From positions 1 to 5,637 of the forward strand of contig CANISN010000125.1 in assembly GCA_947470165.1 (NCBI GenBank): 5,637 nt of DNA, given 5' to 3'. This document shows, piece after piece, positions 1-5,017 of the stretch (the stretch's first letter is position 1; every line of letters begins with the position of its first letter). The position numbers were made by a program, and so were the translations under genes. This stretch comes from Burkholderiaceae bacterium (lineage in GTDB: Bacteria; Pseudomonadota; Gammaproteobacteria; Burkholderiales; Burkholderiaceae). The notes under the pieces are model-generated. The model did no database searches, was not told the origin of the DNA, and saw only the letters and a list, made by a program, of their open reading frames with translations.

Positions 1-2
1 AT

Positions 3-21
3 ATATGTACAATGTACATAT
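3..21. promoter_or_regulatory. Palindromic operator-like site over the brnT start codon
   Basis: The bases form a perfect inverted repeat with 9-base arms, ATATGTACA and TGTACATAT, around one central A at 12. It covers the first two bases of the likely toxin start codon at 20. Known background: BrnA is a ribbon-helix-helix antitoxin that represses its own operon, and such repressors bind short palindromes near the promoter. That this palindrome is the BrnA/BrnT operator is inference. The promoter itself would lie mostly left of the window. If the local antitoxin is truncated, this site may have lost its cognate repressor. Confidence 0.55.
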
Positions 22-298
22 GATTTCATTGCGATTTGAATGGGAGCCTCGAAAAGCTTCAGCTAATCTAAAAAAGCACGGCGTTTCATTTGAAGAAGCA
101 AAATCGGTGTTTTATGATGAAAGTGCTAAGTTAATCTCTGATCCTGATCATTCGGAATCTGAAGACAGATTTATCTTGCTGGGAGTGAGCCATTCTCTTC
201 GTGTGATTTTGGTTTGCCATTGTTATCGAAGCGAGGGTAATGTCGTTCGTATTATTTCGGCTCGTAAGGCAACTCCTAAAGAGTCAAAAGCTTATTAA
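20..298 (+). CDS. brnT: BrnT family type II toxin (RelE-like ribonuclease)
   Basis: This encodes a 92-residue protein matching BrnT, the toxin of the BrnT/BrnA system, a RelE-fold ribonuclease that blocks translation by cutting RNA. Recognisable features are the opening RFEWEP, the NLKKHGVSFEEA segment at about residues 16-27, the DPDHSESEDRF stretch at 41-51, and the closing VRIISARKAT at 76-85. Length is normal for the family and there is no frameshift. An in-frame ATG at 5 exists, but it lies inside the palindrome and adds residues not typical of BrnT, so ATG 20 is preferred. No clear Shine-Dalgarno sequence precedes it. The antitoxin frame follows after 2-5 bases, the usual toxin-first order of this family. 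The toxin frame looks intact although its partner is interrupted. Confidence 0.9.
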   Translation: MISLRFEWEPRKASANLKKHGVSFEEAKSVFYDESAKLISDPDHSESEDRFILLGVSHSLRVILVCHCYRSEGNVVRIISARKATPKESKAY

Positions 299-303
299 AG
301 GTG

Positions 304-519
304 ATGAAGATGCGTAAAGAATATGATTTCTCAAAAGCTCGTAAAAATCCCTATGCTTCCATGCTCAAGAAGCTTATAACCATTAGATTGGATGAGGATT
401 CAGTGAGTTAATTCAAATCTGTATCAGAAGAGGTGGGCATTCCTTATCAAAGCCTCATTAATCTCTATTTGAGAGATTGCGCCGCTTCGCATAAGAAATT
501 GAACCTTAGCTGGAAGTAG
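304..519 (+). pseudogene. brnA: BrnA antitoxin interrupted by an in-frame TAA
   Basis: The frame opens at ATG 304 (GTG 301 and ATG 310 are alternatives) and reads 35 residues, including KEYDFSKARKNPYA and the ribbon strand LITIRLDEDSVS, before a TAA at 409-411. The same frame continues without further stops for 35 residues to TAG 517-519, including FKSVSEEVGIPYQSLINLY and RDCAASHKKLNLSW, a clear match to the BrnA C-terminal half. In intact BrnA proteins recalled from the family the position before FK is commonly Tyr, so one base change from TAT or TAC would give the stop. The short product would keep the N-terminus and the DNA-contacting strand but lose both helices of the ribbon-helix-helix fold, so repression is probably lost. 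Whether it still neutralises BrnT cannot be told. A sequencing error or a suppressed stop are alternatives. Confidence 0.85.
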
Positions 520-544
520 TCTAGAGGTAGGATGAGAAGCTCCT

Positions 545-574
545 GTGGCCCTGGTCGGCTCCGCTCCGGGCCAC
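545..574. repeat. GC-rich inverted repeat (hairpin)
   Basis: GTGGCCC at 545-551 and GGGCCAC at 568-574 are perfect complements around a 16-base loop that is itself GC-rich (GGTCGGCTCCGCTCC). It stands out from the AT-rich surroundings and lies 25 bases after the end of the brnA frame. No run of T follows, so it is a weak candidate for an intrinsic terminator alone. It may be a dispersed intergenic palindrome or act with the hairpin at 584. Confidence 0.5.
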
Positions 575-583
575 CAAGATTTA

Positions 584-619
584 AATAATGCCCTACTTTA
601 TGCGGGACATTATTCTTTT
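584..619 (+). terminator. Probable intrinsic terminator after brnTA
   Basis: AATAATGCCC at 584-593 pairs with GGG 604-606 and CATTATT 608-614, giving a 10-base-pair stem with one bulged A at 607 and a 10-base loop. The 3' side runs into TTATTCTTTT, an imperfect T-rich tail. Position after the toxin-antitoxin frames and before the next small gene suits a terminator of the brnTA transcript. Confidence 0.5.
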
Positions 620-668
620 GGCTTTCAACATTTTTAGGCCGGCTATAGATTGATGTTAAGGTTTTGGG

Positions 669-836
669 ATGAACTGCAAAGAATGTAAATTTTTCTATAT
701 TACCTGGGACAAGAAGTTTCCCTATGGCTGTAGGCTCTATGAAATAAAATCCAAGACAACCCCAGACGCTCAAGTTTTGGTAAATACCGGCATAGCCTGT
801 CTAGGCTATCAGCCCAAAATTATGAAGAATTTGTAG
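669..836 (+). CDS. Conserved small four-cysteine protein (55 aa), function unknown
   Basis: This frame encodes 55 residues starting MNCKECKFFYITWDKKFPYG, with cysteines at 3, 6, 21 and 44. An AAGG at 658-661 stands seven bases before the ATG, a good ribosome-binding site. The arrangement, CxxC near the start, then TWDxxFPYGC, an IKSK stretch and TGxxC near the end, matches from memory a widespread family of roughly 50-residue bacterial proteins, some labelled in databases as uracil-DNA glycosylase without good grounds. Four cysteines suggest a bound zinc ion or a small iron-sulfur site, which is inference. There is no signal peptide or membrane helix, so it should be cytoplasmic. It stands alone between the brnTA terminator and the psiE leader. 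Function is unknown. Confidence 0.8.
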   Translation: MNCKECKFFYITWDKKFPYGCRLYEIKSKTTPDAQVLVNTGIACLGYQPKIMKNL

Positions 837-1054
837 TGTTGGGTGCGGTCTGACACTCTTTCTCTCAGATATTCCCATCAAGAAGCGCTCTTTAAAAGGA
901 CAGTTTTGTGTGATGAGATTTATCATCCCAGCTTAAGTCGACGTCATTTAAAACAACTTTTGTTAAGATGGCTCATTTCAAAGTATTGCCAATGTTGTAT
1001 TTAAACGCATAAATCCATATACATAATTTTATTTCTAGTTAAAAAGGTTGCCAT
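837..1054. other. Intergenic region before psiE
   Basis: No coding frame worth calling lies in these 218 bases. They contain the boxA-like motif at 887-907, a small GATGA/TCATC hairpin just after it, and an AACAA/TTGTT hairpin near 955. A possible but weak promoter is TTGCCA at 986-991 with CATAAA 16 bases later; I do not call it separately. AAGG at 1044-1047, seven bases before ATG 1055, is the psiE ribosome-binding site. I see no recognisable Pho box. Confidence 0.5.
887..907 (+). promoter_or_regulatory. boxA-like intergenic motif, copy 1
   Basis: The sequence GCTCTTTAAAAGGACAGTTTT contains GCTCTTTAAAA, very close to the rRNA antitermination boxA (E. coli form TGCTCTTTAACA), the RNA site bound by NusB and ribosomal protein S10. 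A related copy is at 1571-1590. This one begins 168 bases before the psiE start codon. There is no rRNA gene nearby, so it would be a boxA in an mRNA leader, or a shared motif of another kind. The resemblance is visible; the function is inference. Confidence 0.4.
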
Positions 1055-1423
1055 ATGAATGTAAAAAATATTATTGGCTTAGTCGAAAAATTATTTCTAA
1101 TAATTATTGCGGTATTTACTATTGCTGCAATGGGTCAAGAAATTTATTCTCTCATTAGCAATCGTCGTGTTGAGCTGCAGGATCTTTTGCTTATGTTTAT
1201 TTATGCGGAGGTACTTGGGATGCTGGCAGCCTTTTATTCTAGCCATCGCATTCCAATAACAATACCTTTATTTATTGCAATGACTGCATTGAGTAGGTTA
1301 ATTATCCTTCAGGGAAAAGATGGAAATCCTTCAATATTGCTCTATGAGAGCGGGGCTATCATCTTGATTGCAGGAGCTTGTTGGATTATTAGTCGTGTCA
1401 ATATAGATAAAGAGAATCAGTAG
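1055..1423 (+). CDS. psiE: PsiE-family inner-membrane protein
   Basis: This encodes a 122-residue protein of the phosphate-starvation-inducible PsiE family, whose molecular role is unknown. It has four likely transmembrane helices at about residues 10-34, 43-61, 68-86 and 96-113, with a charged stretch (SNRRVELQD) between the first two. The family core is clear: LLLMFIYAEVLGMLAAFY at 44-61, then SHRIPITIPLFIAMTALSR at 63-81. Length is close to the usual 120-140. The start has a good ribosome-binding site (AAGG, seven bases ahead). In E. coli psiE is induced by phosphate limitation through PhoB; I see no Pho box here, so that control should not be assumed. A boxA-like motif lies in its leader and a 16-base-pair stem-loop begins in its last codons. 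Confidence 0.85.
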   Translation: MNVKNIIGLVEKLFLIIIAVFTIAAMGQEIYSLISNRRVELQDLLLMFIYAEVLGMLAAFYSSHRIPITIPLFIAMTALSRLIILQGKDGNPSILLYESGAIILIAGACWIISRVNIDKENQ

Positions 1424-1460
1424 TACCAATGAGTGAACAATAAACATTGGTGCTACTGAT
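1416..1460. repeat. 16-bp stem-loop overlapping the psiE stop codon
   Basis: Bases 1416-1431 (ATCAGTAGTACCAATG) pair along their whole length with 1445-1460 (CATTGGTGCTACTGAT), with a single T-G wobble at 1424/1452 and a 13-base loop. The psiE stop codon TAG at 1421-1423 is in the left arm. There is no T run after either arm, so it does not look like a standard intrinsic terminator; it could protect the psiE mRNA 3' end or be a palindromic repeat. Confidence 0.7.
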
Positions 1461-1463
1461 AAT

Positions 1464-1499
1464 ATTGAATTGAGTAGCCTCGACCCCAGTCAATTCAAT
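1464..1499. repeat. 10-bp perfect stem-loop, tandem to the previous one
   Basis: ATTGAATTGA at 1464-1473 is the exact complement of TCAATTCAAT at 1490-1499, with a 16-base loop containing GACCCCAG. It starts three bases after the preceding stem-loop. Part of its left arm with loop bases (TTGAGTAG, 1470-1477) is also exactly complementary to CTACTCAA at 1522-1529, so two mutually exclusive folds are possible. Confidence 0.6.
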
Positions 1500-1570
1500 C
1501 TTGGGCCACATAAAATCTAGACTACTCAAATGCTGGGTTATATTCATCTCATCTATCAATTAATAAGCAT

Positions 1571-1590
1571 TCTTTAAAAGGGGCAGTTTT
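1571..1590 (+). promoter_or_regulatory. boxA-like intergenic motif, copy 2
   Basis: TCTTTAAAAGGGGCAGTTTT differs from copy 1 at 889-907 only by one substitution and one inserted base within the core. Looser similarity continues upstream (TCTCA, TAT and AAGC at similar spacing). It begins 151 bases before the histidine kinase start, close to the 168-base distance of copy 1 from psiE. The same boxA interpretation applies, with the same uncertainty. Confidence 0.4.
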
Positions 1591-1721
1591 ATCTATAGAG
1601 ATATGCCATATTTATACAACCCATACGTCAATATAAGTAACACTCATTAAAGGGCTTCACTTTATATGTCGTTTTAAGTAGCTTTCGATCAGATTTTCTA
1701 AGAGCGGCAATATTCAAATCT

Positions 1722-3140
1722 ATGAAATATGCAAACGAAATATTCTTCCTTGTTTTTGCCCTAATCCTATGGGGATTAGTATATGGTTCAAGGTTCATAT
1801 TAAGGTCGGACAAGGCTAGCCAACCCGAAAAATTTTGGCTAACTGCCCTAACGCTTAATGCTACTACATTTGTGCTCTTTGCAGTAGCATCAACAATATC
1901 CTTATCTTTACTTACGTTGGCAAACACCTGTTTTATTGCAAACTTTGTTTACTTTGGATTATTTTGCCGCTCTCTTAATAATCAAATTCCAAAAAAAACC
2001 AACATTATTGTTCTTGTAGGTTTGTTGGTTTTCGCTGCTTTATTTGAATATTTAAGACAGAAGGGATTATTTATACAAAGGGTGGGTTTAGTTAGCCTTA
2101 TAGCAGCCTCTTGTTTTATCTGGGAGCTTATAGAGTTAAGACGTCTTAAAAGAGTCAACTCTACTCAACTAAGGTTTTTGTTTTACACCGTTGCTATTGA
2201 ATTAATCCTTACTATTGCCAGACTTGTAGCTTTATATATTGACGGTGGGTTATCTACTGTTAACTTATATCAAGAAGGTGTAATTAGCTCAGCAATTAGG
2301 TGGGCTTGGCTTGGTATCTCAATCCTATCTTATGTAGCGGTTCTTGGTTATTGGCTAGAAAAAATTAGCCATGAAAAGAATAAAACCGTAGATGAAAATT
2401 TCAAAATTACCGAGCTCTTAAAAGAAAAAGAGCGCCTCATCTATGGCCTAATGAAAGCTAACAAAACATCAGCTACAGGCGCACTATCAGCATCGATTGC
2501 CCATGAACTCAATCAGCCTCTTGGGGCATCAAATCTCAACATCCAGTTTCTAAAAATGAAATTAGAAAAAGGTGCGCTTAATCCAGATTTAGGCAGGGAA
2601 ATTTTAAATTCCCTGGAGGCCGACAATAATCGTGCGGCAACGATTGTTAAATCGCTCAGATCAATATTTTTTGATGGCAATACAAATGCCGAAGAGGTTG
2701 AATTGGGCAGTTTAATATCTAAAGTATTAGATATCGTTAAGCCAGAACTCAAGAGTAAAAACATCCAACTACAACTACGAGTTGATGATGGCTTAGTGAT
2801 TAAAGTTAATCCGGTAGAAGTAGAACAAGTGATATTGAATTTATTGAATAATGCCATCCAGGCTTTGGCTAATTCGGGAACGCTCCAGCGCCGGATAGCC
2901 ATAGAAGCTATTAGGACCGGAGAATCAGTCCACTTCAGTGTTTCTGATAATGGGCCAGGTGTTTTGGTCGAATTCAAGCCTCAACTCTTCGAATTGCTAA
3001 GCACAACTAAAAAAACGGGTATGGGCTTAGGCCTTTGGCTCTGTAAGTACATTATTACTAGATGTGGTGGTTCAATTCGTTACGAAGAGGCTATTGGCGG
3101 CGGCGCTAAGTTTATGATTAAATTTCCGACAATACTTTAA
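1722..3140 (+). CDS. Membrane sensor histidine kinase, about seven transmembrane helices
   Basis: The 472-residue product is a two-component sensor kinase. Residues 1-212 form about seven hydrophobic helices (near 5-21, 40-58, 62-82, 94-110, 120-137, 151-173, 190-212), then a short helical linker. The H-box ASIAHELNQPLGA has the phospho-accepting His at 261. The ATP-binding domain shows the N-box NLLNNAIQAL (373-382, Asn377 for Mg-ATP), the G1 box DNGPG (409-413), the G2 box GMGLGL (433-438) and the closing GGGAKFMIKFP (459-469), so it looks catalytically complete. The sensor half has no domain I can name; there is no PAS or HAMP. No other usable start lies upstream before a stop at 1638, and the next Met is far inside, so ATG 1722 is firm despite a poor ribosome-binding site. 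No response regulator is next to it, so its partner is unknown. Confidence 0.9.
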   Translation: MKYANEIFFLVFALILWGLVYGSRFILRSDKASQPEKFWLTALTLNATTFVLFAVASTISLSLLTLANTCFIANFVYFGLFCRSLNNQIPKKTNIIVLVGLLVFAALFEYLRQKGLFIQRVGLVSLIAASCFIWELIELRRLKRVNSTQLRFLFYTVAIELILTIARLVALYIDGGLSTVNLYQEGVISSAIRWAWLGISILSYVAVLGYWLEKISHEKNKTVDENFKITELLKEKERLIYGLMKANKTSATGALSASIAHELNQPLGASNLNIQFLKMKLEKGALNPDLGREILNSLEADNNRAATIVKSLRSIFFDGNTNAEEVELGSLISKVLDIVKPELKSKNIQLQLRVDDGLVIKVNPVEVEQVILNLLNNAIQALANSGTLQRRIAIEAIRTGESVHFSVSDNGPGVLVEFKPQLFELLSTTKKTGMGLGLWLCKYIITRCGGSIRYEEAIGGGAKFMIKFPTIL

Positions 3141-3239
3141 GTTCGAGCTGTAGCTCTCAGCAAGTTAGCCCTAGAGAGAATAGACAGAAACTCATTAGAA
3201 GAAGAAGATTTCATTCCCTATTAACTTTTAGTGACTTCT

Positions 3240-3554
3240 ATGACGAGCCTTGCAGATATCAGACAAGCGAAAGAGATTGGCAAGTCTGTACGAAAGACTA
3301 GAGAAGCCCAGTGCTTGAGTATTCAAGCTGTGGCTTCACTCAGTAGCCTCTCAACCAACCAAATGGTAAATCTCGAAAATGGAAATTTTTTCGCCTTTAA
3401 TCAGGATTTAACTCAATTTATGGCTCATGCCAAACATTGCGCAGAGATGATGGGGGTTGATCTAATCGACACACCAGGAAAGGTGCCAGGCACGAAGTCT
3501 AAGATGCGCTCGTTAGAAGAATCTATTCCAGTTTTTTTACAAAAGATAGCATAG
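3240..3554 (+). CDS. Small XRE/RodZ-N-like helix-turn-helix protein
   Basis: From ATG 3240 the product has 104 residues; GTG 3231 in frame would add three, and neither start has a clear ribosome-binding site. Residues about 11-72 form a helix-turn-helix of the Cro/XRE type: IGKSVRKTREAQCLSIQAVA, then a second half with STNQMVNLENGNFFAF and a helix up to MMGVDL. The REAQxLSIQxVA ... LENGNFxAF pattern resembles the cytoplasmic N-terminal domain of RodZ, which binds MreB, as much as DNA-binding repressors. There is no transmembrane helix and no RodZ periplasmic part; the C-terminal 30 residues are polar with a short helix. It follows the kinase by 99 bases and precedes a bactofilin by 137. It could be a DNA-binding regulator or a cytoskeletal adaptor; the sequence does not decide. 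Confidence 0.7.
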   Translation: MTSLADIRQAKEIGKSVRKTREAQCLSIQAVASLSSLSTNQMVNLENGNFFAFNQDLTQFMAHAKHCAEMMGVDLIDTPGKVPGTKSKMRSLEESIPVFLQKIA

Positions 3555-3691
3555 GATAAATACCCTTGGTCTGCCCTTAGTGTTTCAGAGTCTCAAAACT
3601 ATGGTTGATATCCCCGCAGTGAATAGAAGGATAAGCGCTTGATGCATAGAATAAAAAGAAAAATTCTATTCGTATATGTGGGGAAGACAGA

Positions 3692-4126
3692 ATGCAGATT
3701 TTAAGTAGCAAGCTATCAAAATACAAAAATATTAGTTTCTTAAATGAAATTGGTGCTGGGTCAAGCATTGTCAGAAATCTTGAGTGCGATGGCAACTTCA
3801 AAGTGGCTGGCGGTTTATTGGGTAATATTTTTGAATCAACTGCTGGTAACTCCACATTAGTTGTTGAAGAGGGCGCTTATATTAAAGGGAACATTAAGTA
3901 CTCAAATCTTATTGTTATGGGAATAATCGAGGGCTCTATTGATGTAAGTGATCGTATAGTGGTGTATCCCAGCGCCATTATTCGCGGTGATATTAACTAT
4001 AAACAATTAAATATTCACCCGGATGCAGAAGTAAACGGTCGAATCAGTTGCGCTAATTTGATAAGTCAAGATCTAACATCTGCAGAAATGATTACATTTC
4101 AAACTGAGTCAAAAACAGGCACTTAA
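3692..4126 (+). CDS. Bactofilin (polymer-forming cytoskeletal protein)
   Basis: This 144-residue protein is a bactofilin: residues about 19-119 form the right-handed beta-helix that polymerises without nucleotide. The signature is the string of short turns: IGAGSSIVRNLECDGNFKV, GGLLGNI, STLVVEEGAYIKGNIKYSNL, GIIEGSIDV, IVVYPSAIIRGDINYKQLNI and HPDAEVNGRI. Flanking tails are short and polar, as usual for the family. Known bactofilins place cell-wall enzymes, stalks or chromosome-partition proteins. GGGAAG at 3681-3686 precedes the ATG by five bases. A 7-base AT-rich inverted repeat (3646-3652 with 3663-3669) stands just upstream in the leader. The gene sits between an HTH gene and a Sel1-repeat gene in the same direction. 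No peptidase gene is adjacent, so its client is unknown. Confidence 0.9.
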   Translation: MQILSSKLSKYKNISFLNEIGAGSSIVRNLECDGNFKVAGGLLGNIFESTAGNSTLVVEEGAYIKGNIKYSNLIVMGIIEGSIDVSDRIVVYPSAIIRGDINYKQLNIHPDAEVNGRISCANLISQDLTSAEMITFQTESKTGT

Positions 4127-4205
4127 TTCGTCTTGTTGCCTACGGTTTTATGGGCATTCATTTCAATATAAATAAATTTATCAGAACATTAAGTAAGGAC
4201 ATTGC

Positions 4206-4877
4206 ATGGCAAATATAGAGCTAGGAGAGTTAAATTTAAGACAGGGGAAAAATGATGTTGCTTTTGATATTTTTTTCGAACTAGCCCAGTTTGAGTTAAG
4301 TGCGGACGCTCAGTTTGCATTAATGAAAATGTGCTCAGATGGCTTACTCAAGACAGATCAAGCAGAAAGCCTGATGACCTGGCTTAATCGAGAGTCCGGC
4401 AGAGGAAATGGTTACGCAGATTACAACGTTGGGCTTATTCACGAGCAGGGAGTCATTGGCGGAAAGCCGGACTACAAAAAAGCAGTTGAGTTTTACACAA
4501 AAGCCATTAAAGAGGAGGTCCACGATGCCTTTTGTAATCTCGGAAATATTTATATAACGGGTGTGGGCGCTGCTCAGGGTGTTCTTAGGGATATTGATAA
4601 AGGAGCAGAACTACTGGCAAAAGGGGCAGAGCTTGGTAGCAGACAGGCGGCCTATACGCTTGGGAGTCATTACGGTAAGGGCGAAATAATACAAGCAGAC
4701 TATCGCAAGGCATTTTTTTATTTGACGCTTGCAAGTCTAGCTTTGCATGATCAAGCCAAAAGAATATTACTCATAATGCAGCATAGTGTGAAGGAAGACT
4801 TTTCCGAGGAGCTCGAGCGAGCTCAGCATTTACATGCCAAAATACAGAATATGCGACAACTATATAAGTTGTTATAA
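4206..4877 (+). CDS. Sel1-like repeat protein, cytoplasmic
   Basis: The 223-residue product carries Sel1-like (TPR-related) helical repeats, which act as protein-binding scaffolds. Clear repeats are at about 71-106 (ADYNVGLIHEQG ... DYKKAVEFYTKA), 107-146 (AFCNLGNIYITGVG ... DKGAELLAKGAELG, with an enlarged loop) and 147-182 (QAAYTLGSHYGKGE ... DYRKAFFYLTLA); 34-68 may be a decayed one. The C-terminal helix (residues about 193-217) resembles the usual cap of such proteins. There is no signal peptide or membrane helix. TAAGGA at 4194-4199, six bases before the ATG, is a good ribosome-binding site. It lies 79 bases after the bactofilin and before a terminator, so it may end that transcript. A role as partner of the bactofilin is inferred from order only. 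Confidence 0.88.
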   Translation: MANIELGELNLRQGKNDVAFDIFFELAQFELSADAQFALMKMCSDGLLKTDQAESLMTWLNRESGRGNGYADYNVGLIHEQGVIGGKPDYKKAVEFYTKAIKEEVHDAFCNLGNIYITGVGAAQGVLRDIDKGAELLAKGAELGSRQAAYTLGSHYGKGEIIQADYRKAFFYLTLASLALHDQAKRILLIMQHSVKEDFSEELERAQHLHAKIQNMRQLYKLL

Positions 4878-4899
4878 CCCTAATAAGCACCGCAACAGA

Positions 4900-4930
4900 G
4901 AGTTCAAACCACCTACGGGTGGTTTACTCA
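4900..4930 (+). terminator. Intrinsic terminator after the Sel1-repeat gene
   Basis: AAACCACC at 4906-4913 pairs perfectly with GGTGGTTT at 4918-4925 across the four-base loop TACG. The stem can be lengthened by GAGT 4900-4903 with ACTC 4926-4929, leaving TC bulged. The T-rich part is short and broken (TTTACTCATTT). Position 20-odd bases after the Sel1 stop supports termination. Confidence 0.7.
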
Positions 4931-4976
4931 TTTGAGGCTAGCACATGAGGTGCCGTTCACTATGATGATCTATCAT

Positions 4977-4990
4977 AAAAAACGTTTTTT
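4977..4990. promoter_or_regulatory. AT-rich palindrome in the dehalogenase leader
   Basis: AAAAAACGTTTTTT is a perfect 14-base palindrome 27 bases before the dehalogenase start codon. A small ATGAT/ATCAT inverted repeat lies just upstream near 4962-4976. It could be an operator or a bent-DNA element; palindromes of A and T runs also arise by chance in AT-rich DNA, so confidence is low. Confidence 0.25.
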
Positions 4991-5017
4991 TAACGATAAT
5001 AAAAAGCAGGAGACAGT

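Larger units (their letters stand above)
1424..1721. other. Structured intergenic region between psiE and the kinase
   Basis: This 298-base gap holds no coding frame beyond chance peptides of about 15 residues (for example at 1530 and 1603). It holds most of the stem-loop at 1416-1460, a second one at 1464-1499, an alternative 8-base pairing between 1470-1477 and 1522-1529, and the boxA-like motif at 1571-1590. The last 130 bases are AT-rich and would hold the kinase promoter, but I cannot pick out a convincing -35/-10 pair. Confidence 0.5.

Noticed and set aside
545..577. End of a tRNA gene, suggested by GGTCGGCTCC ... GGGCCACCA
   Set aside because: The T-arm does not close as a 5-base stem with a 7-base loop, and the left arm GTGGCCC is too close to serve as the 5' acceptor strand, so no cloverleaf can be drawn. 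A decayed integration-site remnant cannot be excluded.
465..773. Open frame of 102 codons on the minus strand
   Set aside because: It runs across the brnA tail, two hairpins and the four-cysteine gene, has no family resemblance and looks like chance.
986..1027. Promoter candidates before psiE (TTGCCA with CATAAA; CATAAT further on)
   Set aside because: Each has a weak or badly spaced partner in AT-rich DNA where such hexamers are common.
1628..1927. Open frame of 99 codons on the minus strand over the kinase start
   Set aside because: It is mostly antisense to the kinase's first helices and its leader, with no recognisable protein features.
2513..2977. Open frame of 154 codons on the minus strand inside the kinase
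   Set aside because: It lies wholly opposite the kinase catalytic domain, which is certain; the low-complexity Ser/Leu-rich product is a typical shadow.
3145..3156. GAGCTGTAGCTC palindrome after the kinase stop as a terminator
   Set aside because: Five-base arms with a two-base loop and no T run make a poor terminator, so read-through into the HTH gene remains possible.
3577..3855. Open frame of 92 codons on the minus strand over the bactofilin start
   Set aside because: It overlaps the well-supported bactofilin, and its product has no family features.
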